Shown here piece after piece: positions 1 through 4,295 of a stretch of 6,424 nt of DNA. Within the stretch, counting starts at the first letter, position 1, and every line of letters begins with the position of its first letter. The stretch comes from an uncultured Eubacteriales bacterium (GTDB taxonomy: Bacteria; Bacillota; Clostridia; Lachnospirales; CAG-274): contig CABUWB010000113.1 of assembly GCA_902495025.1 (NCBI GenBank), positions 1-6,424 on the forward strand, in the 5' to 3' direction. The position numbers and the translations under genes are program-made. The notes under the pieces were generated by a model. It searched no databases, had not been told where the DNA came from, and worked only from the letters and a program-made list of their open reading frames with translations.

Positions 1-472
1 ATTTTTCGGTACTGCGTTAAAGCTGGGCTTTTCCATACTCTGCGGCTCGCTTACGCTTACAATTATGGTACTGCCAATTATTATACGTACCACACAGGAG
101 GCACTTAAAACCGTACCCTTCAGCTACAGGAGCGGCGCACTTGGCATAGGTGCAACAAAGTGGTATATGATAAGGACGGTTATTCTGCCCTCTGCAATGC
201 CCGGTATTCTTACAGGCATAATTTTAAGTATAGGACGTATCGTGGGTGAGTCTGCCGCCCTGCTCTTTACTGCAGGCAGTGCGTATCTGCTGCCAAAGTC
301 GTTATTCTCGCATGTAATGACCTCGGGCGGTACGCTGACAATACAGCTTTATTTAAGTATGTCAAAGGCTGACTACACACACGCTTTCGGTATTGCGCTG
401 GTACTGCTTGTAATAGTGCTTGGTATAAATGCGCTGGCAAAGTTTGCGGCAGCTAAGGCAGGAACGAATTAA
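1..472 (+). CDS. pstA: Phosphate ABC transporter permease PstA (C-terminal part)
   Basis: One of the two membrane subunits of the high-affinity PstSCAB phosphate importer; it forms the channel with PstC and is driven by PstB. The reading frame is open from base 2, so the 5' end lies outside the window; 156 residues are visible against roughly 280-300 for the family. In visible-residue numbering, the ABC-permease EAA loop, which contacts the ATPase, runs from EAL (33-35) through a conserved Gly-rich stretch to ILP (61-63). It is followed by the PstA-typical RIVGESAALLFTAG (79-92). Hydrophobic segments at about 10-28, 66-90 and 128-147 fit membrane helices. The C-terminus (FAAAKAGTN) is short and polar. 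pstB follows after 23 nt, consistent with the usual order pstS-pstC-pstA-pstB-phoU. No promoter is visible, so transcription comes from upstream of the window. Identification is firm from the motifs plus the neighbours. Confidence 0.95.
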   Translation, partial: FFGTALKLGFSILCGSLTLTIMVLPIIIRTTQEALKTVPFSYRSGALGIGATKWYMIRTVILPSAMPGILTGIILSIGRIVGESAALLFTAGSAYLLPKSLFSHVMTSGGTLTIQLYLSMSKADYTHAFGIALVLLVIVLGINALAKFAAAKAGTN

Positions 473-495
473 GTAAACACTGAGGAGATAATGCT

Positions 496-1251
496 ATGAG
501 TGTAAAAATGAGTATAAAAAATCTTAACTTATATTACGGCACAAACCATGCCCTTAAAAACGTGAGTATGGATATACCCGAAAAGGAGATTACTGCGTTT
601 ATAGGCCCGTCAGGCTGCGGCAAGTCCACCTTTTTAAAAACGCTTAACCGTATGAACGACCTTGTTGACGAGGCAAGGATTGAGGGCGAAATTACCCTTG
701 ACGGCGAAAACATTTACGGCAAGGGTGTTGACACAACGCTTTTAAGAAAAAAGGTGGGCATGGTATTTCAGCAGCCAAACCCATTCCCTATGAGCATTTA
801 CGACAATATCGCTTATGGCCCCCGTATACATGGCATAAAGAACAGGGCAAAGCTTGATGAAATAGTGGAAACCAGTCTGAGGGGTGCGGCTATCTTTGAC
901 GAGGTCAAGGACAAGCTGAAAAAGTCTGCGCTTGCGCTCTCTGGCGGACAGCAGCAGAGGATATGTATAGCAAGGGCGCTTGCCGTAAAGCCCGAGGTGC
1001 TGCTTATGGACGAGCCAACCTCTGCGCTTGACCCCATATCCACCCTCAAAATTGAGGAGCTTATGGCGGAGCTTAAAAAGGACTACACCGTTGCCATTGT
1101 AACGCACAATATGCAGCAGGCAACACGTATTTCGGATAACACAGCGTTTTTCCTTTTAGGTGAAATGGTGGAGTTTGGCAAAACTGACGACTTGTTCACA
1201 CACCCTGTTGACAAGCGCACAGAGGACTATATTACAGGCCGTTTCGGCTGA
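496..1251 (+). CDS. pstB: Phosphate ABC transporter ATP-binding protein PstB
   Basis: Cytoplasmic ATPase that powers phosphate import through PstC-PstA. All ABC motifs are present in order: Walker A GPSGCGKST (37-45), Q-loop in FQQPNPFP (91-98), signature LSGGQQQR (148-155), Walker B VLLMDEP (168-174) with catalytic Glu173, D-loop SALD (176-179), and switch His204 in VTHNMQQA. The FQQPNPFPMSIYDN stretch, the DLV...GEI..DG region and the C-terminal YITGRFG are specific to PstB rather than to other ABC ATPases. The length of 251 aa is normal. The start ATG has GAGGAG at 482-487 with 8 nt spacing; an ATG at 491 is out of frame and stops at once. The gene sits 23 nt after pstA and 24 nt before phoU, so it is probably co-transcribed with both. 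I see nothing anomalous in it. Confidence 0.98.
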   Translation: MSVKMSIKNLNLYYGTNHALKNVSMDIPEKEITAFIGPSGCGKSTFLKTLNRMNDLVDEARIEGEITLDGENIYGKGVDTTLLRKKVGMVFQQPNPFPMSIYDNIAYGPRIHGIKNRAKLDEIVETSLRGAAIFDEVKDKLKKSALALSGGQQQRICIARALAVKPEVLLMDEPTSALDPISTLKIEELMAELKKDYTVAIVTHNMQQATRISDNTAFFLLGEMVEFGKTDDLFTHPVDKRTEDYITGRFG

Positions 1252-1275
1252 TACCGTTAGTGGGAGGATTATTGT

Positions 1276-1944
1276 ATGAGTGGAAGTACAAGACGCAGCT
1301 TTGAGAGCGATTTGGAGCTGCTTAATGTGGAAATGATAAAGATGAGCGCAATGGTGGAGCATGCAATTGAAAACACCATTACCGCCTTTAAAAATCAGGA
1401 CGAGAGACTTGCCGAGGCGGTTATTGCAGGCGACAGGGACGTAAACGAGGCTGAAAAGCAGATTGAGGCTAAATGTCTGTCGCTTATATTAAGGCAGCAG
1501 CCTGTTGCAAGGGATTTAAGGAGCGTGTCAACCGCCCTTAAAATGGTTACCGATATTGAGCGCATAGGCGACCATGCCGCCGATATTGCCGAGCTTGTTA
1601 AGTATATGAAGGGCGAGCATATATTTGAGATAGTGGAGCATATACCCACCATGGCTGATGTTGCTATCGAGATGGTGCACAATGCAGTTAAGGCTTTTGT
1701 TGAGCAGGATTTGCAGCTTGTAAAGTCCGTTACCGAGGAGGACGACGTGATGGACGAGCTGTTTGAAAAAACCAAAAGCGAGGTTGTGGATATAATCAGA
1801 CAGAATGAAACAGGGCTTGACCTCTGCGTTGACTTTCTTATGATAAGTAAGTATTTTGAGCGCATAGGCGACCACGCCGTTAATATCTGTGAGTGGGTCG
1901 AGTTTGGTATTACGGGCGAGTACCAGAAACAGAGGATTTTGTGA
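1276..1944 (+). CDS. phoU: Phosphate signalling complex protein PhoU
   Basis: PhoU is a cytoplasmic, all-helical regulator that restrains Pst transport and passes phosphate status to the PhoR/PhoB-type (PhoR/PhoP) two-component system. The 222-aa product has the expected two tandem three-helix PhoU repeats. Each carries the metal-binding ExxxD-type signature: ERIGDHAADIAE (95-106) and ERIGDHAVNICE (195-206), exactly 100 residues apart. The RQQPVARDLRSVSTALKMVTDIERIGDH block (73-100) is strongly family-typical. The start ATG is preceded by GGGAGG at 1262-1267 with 8 nt spacing. It is the last gene of the pst operon here. No canonical GC-hairpin-plus-U-run terminator follows; the first strong hairpin downstream is the 8-bp stem at 2020-2038, without a T tract. 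The 153-aa frame antisense to this gene is a coding shadow. Confidence 0.97.
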   Translation: MSGSTRRSFESDLELLNVEMIKMSAMVEHAIENTITAFKNQDERLAEAVIAGDRDVNEAEKQIEAKCLSLILRQQPVARDLRSVSTALKMVTDIERIGDHAADIAELVKYMKGEHIFEIVEHIPTMADVAIEMVHNAVKAFVEQDLQLVKSVTEEDDVMDELFEKTKSEVVDIIRQNETGLDLCVDFLMISKYFERIGDHAVNICEWVEFGITGEYQKQRIL

Positions 1945-1999
1945 TTTATCGGTGTATTTGATTTTTAATATTACATCAATTTTAGGCATTAAACATTAT

Positions 2000-2130
2000 A
2001 CCTAACGTTAAATTTGTAGGGGCGGATATTATCCGCCCGTCAACCATTGCAACATATCCGCCCTAATTTTAGCATATTATCATTGCTAACGGGCGGCAGG
2101 TTGCCGCCCCTACGATTAAAATGTTTAGGT
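2000..2130. repeat. Nested palindromic intergenic repeat (GGGCGG/CCGCCC type)
   Basis: An imperfect palindrome of about 130 bp has outer arms at about 2000-2050 and 2080-2130, joined by a loop of about 30 nt. Each arm contains its own perfect hairpin: GGGCGGAT-ATT-ATCCGCCC at 2020-2038 and GGGCGGCA-GGT-TGCCGCCC at 2091-2109. GTAGGGGCGG at 2016-2025 is mirrored by CCGCCCCTAC at 2104-2113. A third half-site, ATATCCGCCC at 2054-2063, can pair with 2020-2029 in competition with the local hairpin. The form resembles mobile REP/MITE-like intergenic elements; no protein is encoded. It might act as an attenuator or mRNA stabiliser after phoU, but neither strand has the T tract of an intrinsic terminator. 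The bases between phoU and this repeat (1945-1999) show nothing I can name. Confidence 0.75.
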
Positions 2131-2150
2131 GTTGATTTACACCGTTAAAC
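2123..2150. repeat. Small hairpin next to the palindromic repeat
   Basis: GTTTAGGTGT and ACACCGTTAAAC form a 10-bp stem (GTTTA plus GGTGT) with a two-base bulge and a 6-nt loop (TGATTT). It overlaps the right edge of the larger palindrome. No T run follows on either strand, so terminator function is doubtful. Confidence 0.4.
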
Positions 2151-2174
2151 AATAATTTAACACCCCCTCAAAAA

Positions 2175-2193
2175 TGTGGATAACTTATCCAAA
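2175..2193. promoter_or_regulatory. Inverted pair of DnaA-box-like sequences
   Basis: TGTGGATAA at 2175-2183 is the exact reverse complement of the consensus DnaA box TTATCCACA. One base later, TTATCCAAA (2185-2193) matches the consensus at 8 of 9 positions in the opposite orientation. Together they form the palindrome GGATAA-C-TTATCC. The position, just outside a helicase-bearing unit with iteron-like repeats and AT-rich tracts, fits a replication-origin role. Two boxes alone are few, and binding is inferred only from the match. Confidence 0.5.
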
Positions 2194-2209
2194 ACTGCCC
2201 AAAACTGCA
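2191..2209 (+). repeat. Tandem 10-bp repeat AAAACTGCC (distal copy)
   Basis: AAAACTGCC (2191-2199) and AAAACTGCA (2201-2209) are tandem copies at a 10-bp step, one helical turn. They sit directly between the DnaA-box pair and the left inverted repeat. The same tandem pair, in the same orientation, recurs at 4060-4078 upstream of the helicase gene; the 17-bp cores (2191-2207 and 4060-4076) differ at one base. It looks like a protein-binding iteron, but the binder is unknown. Confidence 0.55.
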
Positions 2210-2333
2210 AAACGGCACGCTGCGGCACGCTGTACGGCACGCTAGAAAGTGCTGCAAAGCCGCTTAATAAGCGGAAGGGCGCGCTGGCACGCTAAAAAGC
2301 ACAAAAACTTTTATTTTATGATTTTCTTTAAAA
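2209..2333 (+). repeat. Left terminal inverted repeat with GCACGCT heptamers
   Basis: Pairs with 4098-4212 on the opposite strand. Over the ungapped 111-bp part (2223-2333 against 4208-4098) I count 16 mismatches, about 86% identity. Landmarks from outside in: AAAAC; GCACGCT at 2215, 2225 and 2237; the shared block TAGAAAGTGC; the perfect palindrome CCGCTTAATAAGCGG at 2260-2274; the variant heptamer GCGCGCT at 2279; GCACGCT at 2287; then an identical 19-bp block ending in ACAAAAACTTTTATTTT (2301-2317) and an AT-rich tail. The inner edge ends one base short of the helicase stop codon. Relative to the right repeat, the left one has a 10-bp tandem duplication (CGGCACGCTG twice, 2213-2232). Confidence 0.9.
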
Positions 2334-2334
2334 C

Positions 2335-4005
2335 TTAATTCACATAGTACAACATTTTATCAGTACTCTTATCTCTGTATTTTTCAATACCTGCCTCGTC
2401 AGTCTTTTTGACAAAGCTCATTTTGCTCATAGGCTTATAGTTATTCTCCTTACAGAAATTTACATACATGGCATTATACACCACATCAAGCGTTTTGGCA
2501 TTCTCCTCGCCCTTAATAGCAGAGCAATACTCCTTGGCAAAGAGCAGCATGGGGTTATTCTCCAGTTTATATTCATTAACGGCGTCAATAACAGCCTTAG
2601 GTGAGTGTATACCCCTCTTTAACAGCCCGTCAAGGCGCATAAGACAGGTTGGCAGCAGCACCTCAATAACTCTTTCGCTTGTAATTTTTTTGGTAAGCGT
2701 TATATCGGGCTTGGCTCTGAAATCACCCTTAAACGGTATAATAACAAGACGTCTGCCCCAGCCGTTTGAGGTATCGTTCACCTTTGGTATACAGTTGCCC
2801 GAGGATATTATTTTACCTCTGAAGGTGGCGGTGTATTCATCACAGTAAAGCTGCTTAACCACCTGCGGCTCACAGCTCACCAGTGTTTTAAGCGACTGCG
2901 GCTCTTTTACAAAATTGCTGTCAATATCATTACACAGCACAAGGCGCTTATCAATCATACCGTTGCGCCCAGTAGCTCTGCTTAAATCGTCCCATGTGCG
3001 GTAGGTTACATTCTCCTCGCCCATAATGGCATTTAACAGTGAAAAGAACACTCCCTTGCCGTTGCCGCCGCTGCCGTATATGAAAAACGTTTTCTGAAAC
3101 GGATTGCCGTCAAGCAGGCAGTAGCCTATAAGGTCAAACAGCAGCATACATACCTCGTCATCACCTGCGGAAATGTCATTGAAGAACTTACCTATAAGCT
3201 CGCTTGCCTTGCTGTCACGCAAATTTATATCCAGCTTATGGGGTATAAGGTGCGCAAAGTACATATCCTCGTTATAGTCGGCAACATCACCCCTGCGTAT
3301 GTCATAAACACAGTTATTGAAAGGCACATAGCCCTTTGTGATATTGCGCTGCGGTGCAAATTTACGTATGTATATAAACACCTCATTTCTGAATTTAGCC
3401 GAGGAGTTGTCCAGCTCATCAAGCAGTATATTGTGGTTTTTATCCGCCGTATAAAGGCTGTAATATCTGCCAAGCTTGTGTATACGGGTTTCACCGTCAA
3501 GGTTTACAATGTCGTACTTTCCTATTATATAGTCCGCTATGTCCCTGTACAGGTTTTCACTCGCCTTGGCTATTATAAGCCCTGTTGTAAGGTCCCTTTT
3601 AAGCGCAGAGGGCTTTTCAAGGGACGTAATAATTTTGTCAATCCTGCCGTTAAGCTCGTCGGGGTGTACCTCGTAATAGCTGCGCTTGCCGCCAAATAGC
3701 AGATATGTACCCCTTGTTATGCGCCTTTCGGCTTTTATATCACTCTCAATTTCGGCGTTTACAGCATTTGAGCAGCAGGGTATAATAATGTACTCGGTGT
3801 AGTTTAAATCAAACAGCAACGGCAGTATTTCATTAAGGTCTGACTTACCCCTTATAAGCACCGCATTACAGCCGCTGTATAATACCGACTCACATATTGA
3901 GGCGCTGTCTACAACAAAAATATACCGCAGTCTGCCCTCGGGCGGTTTATCTTTCAGCCCCTCCAGAGTACGCTTGCACGAATTGTACCAATCAGTATTA
4001 AACAT
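2335..4005 (-). CDS. D5/P4-type superfamily 3 helicase, primase-like replication protein
   Basis: A 556-aa protein of the phage/plasmid primase-helicase group, which unwinds replication origins as a hexameric ATPase. Residues about 24-100 resemble a Toprim fold (IFVVDSASICESVLYSGCNAVLIRG at 29-53, then YIIIPCCSN at 72-80), but the Glu and DxD metal ligands are replaced, so primase activity is doubtful. The D5_N-type region includes VPFNNCVYDIRRGDV (227-241). SF3 motifs follow: Walker A GSGGNGKG (311-318), Walker B LVLCNDID (355-362), motif C KIISSGNCIP with Asn404, and the arginine-finger stretch GWGRRLVIIPF (415-425). Residues about 480-556 look like the usual C-terminal winged helix. The start is well supported by AAGGAGGG at 4013-4020 with 7 nt spacing. 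The gene lies alone, opposite in strand to its neighbours, between inverted repeats. No archaeal-type prim-pol domain, integrase or Cro/CI partner accompanies it. Confidence 0.88.
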   Translation of the reverse strand: MFNTDWYNSCKRTLEGLKDKPPEGRLRYIFVVDSASICESVLYSGCNAVLIRGKSDLNEILPLLFDLNYTEYIIIPCCSNAVNAEIESDIKAERRITRGTYLLFGGKRSYYEVHPDELNGRIDKIITSLEKPSALKRDLTTGLIIAKASENLYRDIADYIIGKYDIVNLDGETRIHKLGRYYSLYTADKNHNILLDELDNSSAKFRNEVFIYIRKFAPQRNITKGYVPFNNCVYDIRRGDVADYNEDMYFAHLIPHKLDINLRDSKASELIGKFFNDISAGDDEVCMLLFDLIGYCLLDGNPFQKTFFIYGSGGNGKGVFFSLLNAIMGEENVTYRTWDDLSRATGRNGMIDKRLVLCNDIDSNFVKEPQSLKTLVSCEPQVVKQLYCDEYTATFRGKIISSGNCIPKVNDTSNGWGRRLVIIPFKGDFRAKPDITLTKKITSERVIEVLLPTCLMRLDGLLKRGIHSPKAVIDAVNEYKLENNPMLLFAKEYCSAIKGEENAKTLDVVYNAMYVNFCKENNYKPMSKMSFVKKTDEAGIEKYRDKSTDKMLYYVN

Positions 4006-4059
4006 AATAAATCCCTCCTTTTTAATCTATTTTTATTTACACCCACAATATAAAACACT

Positions 4060-4078
4060 AAAACTGCCAAAAACTGAC
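4060..4078 (+). repeat. Tandem 10-bp repeat AAAACTGCC (copy upstream of the helicase gene)
   Basis: AAAACTGCC (4060-4068) and AAAACTGAC (4070-4078) are tandem at a 10-bp step and match the pair at 2191-2209. They lie 55-73 bp upstream of the minus-strand start codon at 4005, where a promoter would be expected. On the minus strand a TTGTCA (4080-4075) resembles a -35 box and overlaps the second unit, but no well-spaced -10 follows (TTTTAT at 19 bp is the best). Binding of the encoded protein here, giving autoregulation, is a guess. Confidence 0.45.
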
Positions 4079-4097
4079 AAACCTTAAATCTTAAGAA

Positions 4098-4212
4098 TTT
4101 TAAAAAAAAACACAAAATAAAAGTTTTTGTGCGTTTTAGCGTGCGAGCGTGCGGTGCCGCTTATTAAGCGGATTTGCGGCACTTTCTAGCGTGCGCCGCA
4201 GCGTGCGGTTTT
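4098..4212 (-). repeat. Right terminal inverted repeat with GCACGCT heptamers
   Basis: Inverted partner of 2209-2333. AGCGTGC (the complement of GCACGCT) occurs at 4138, 4146, 4188 and 4200, giving steps of 8, 42 and 12 bp, the same steps as on the left. The palindrome CCGCTTATTAAGCGG is at 4157-4171. Here GTGCCGC (4154-4160) and GCGGCAC (4176-4182) also pair, so this end can switch between two hairpins. Inside the array lies an AT-rich tract with a nine-A run (4102-4110). The outer edge GTTTT at 4208-4212 mirrors AAAAC at 2209-2213. Confidence 0.9.
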
Positions 4213-4222
4213 CAATGAATGG

Positions 4223-4251
4223 TTGCTATTATTCTGATTTTATAATATAAT
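4223..4251 (+). promoter_or_regulatory. Sigma-A-type promoter for lon
   Basis: TTGCTA (4223-4228, 4 of 6 to the -35 consensus), a 17-bp spacer, then a perfect TATAAT -10 at 4246-4251. Transcription would begin near 4258, leaving a leader of about 38 nt before the lon ATG. A second TATAAT at 4241 overlaps it but is only 12 bp from the -35. No CIRCE or CtsR-type operator is seen nearby. The promoter begins 11 bp outside the right inverted repeat. Confidence 0.6.
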
Positions 4252-4295
4252 TATAGGGATAGTGATTTGAAAATGGATAAGGAATGATATAAATT

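Larger units (their letters stand above)
2209..4212. mobile_element. Putative TIR-bounded element carrying one SF3 helicase gene
   Basis: A unit of about 2.0 kb lies between phoU and lon, bounded by long inverted repeats (2209-2333 and 4098-4212) and containing a single gene that points inward from the right end. The gene encodes a phage/plasmid-type replicative helicase. I see no transposase, integrase, relaxase or toxin. No target-site duplication is obvious: the bases flanking the outer ends are ACTGC and CAATG. The unit could be a non-autonomous transposon moved in trans, an integrated minimal replicon or phage-satellite remnant, or a segment that flips by recombination between its inverted repeats. 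Codon choice in its gene (ATA, AGG, CTT, GAC) resembles the neighbours, so if it was acquired, it came from a related genome or long ago. The inverted repeats are seen directly; mobility is inferred. Confidence 0.6.

Noticed and set aside
1528..1989. 153-codon open frame on the minus strand opposite phoU
   Set aside because: It is antisense to a conserved gene, and its start falls just before the palindromic repeat with no good ribosome site; it is best read as a shadow.
2020..2038. Intrinsic terminator for the pst-phoU operon
   Set aside because: The 8-bp GC stem is perfect, but neither strand has a T run after it, so I cannot call it a rho-independent terminator.
2213..2293. CRISPR-like array
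   Set aside because: The repeated unit is only 7-9 bp with irregular 8-42 bp steps and no uniform spacers, so it is iteron-like rather than CRISPR.
3238..3699. 153-codon open frame on the plus strand opposite the helicase gene
   Set aside because: It lies wholly antisense to a gene with clear SF3 motifs and has no recognisable domain, so it is a coding shadow.
4050..4080. Minus-strand promoter for the helicase gene
   Set aside because: TTGTCA is a plausible -35, but -10-like hexamers are either weak or at 19-22 bp spacing; the evidence is too thin to list as a promoter.
2204..4217. Target-site duplication at the outer ends of the inverted repeats
   Set aside because: Flanks ACTGC (left) and CAATG (right) do not match, and no convincing duplication appears within about ten bases either way.
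4274..4288. Alternative ATG start upstream of lon
   Set aside because: The frame from 4274 stops at TGA after four codons, and the in-frame ATG at 4284 meets TAA at 4290, so neither can start lon.
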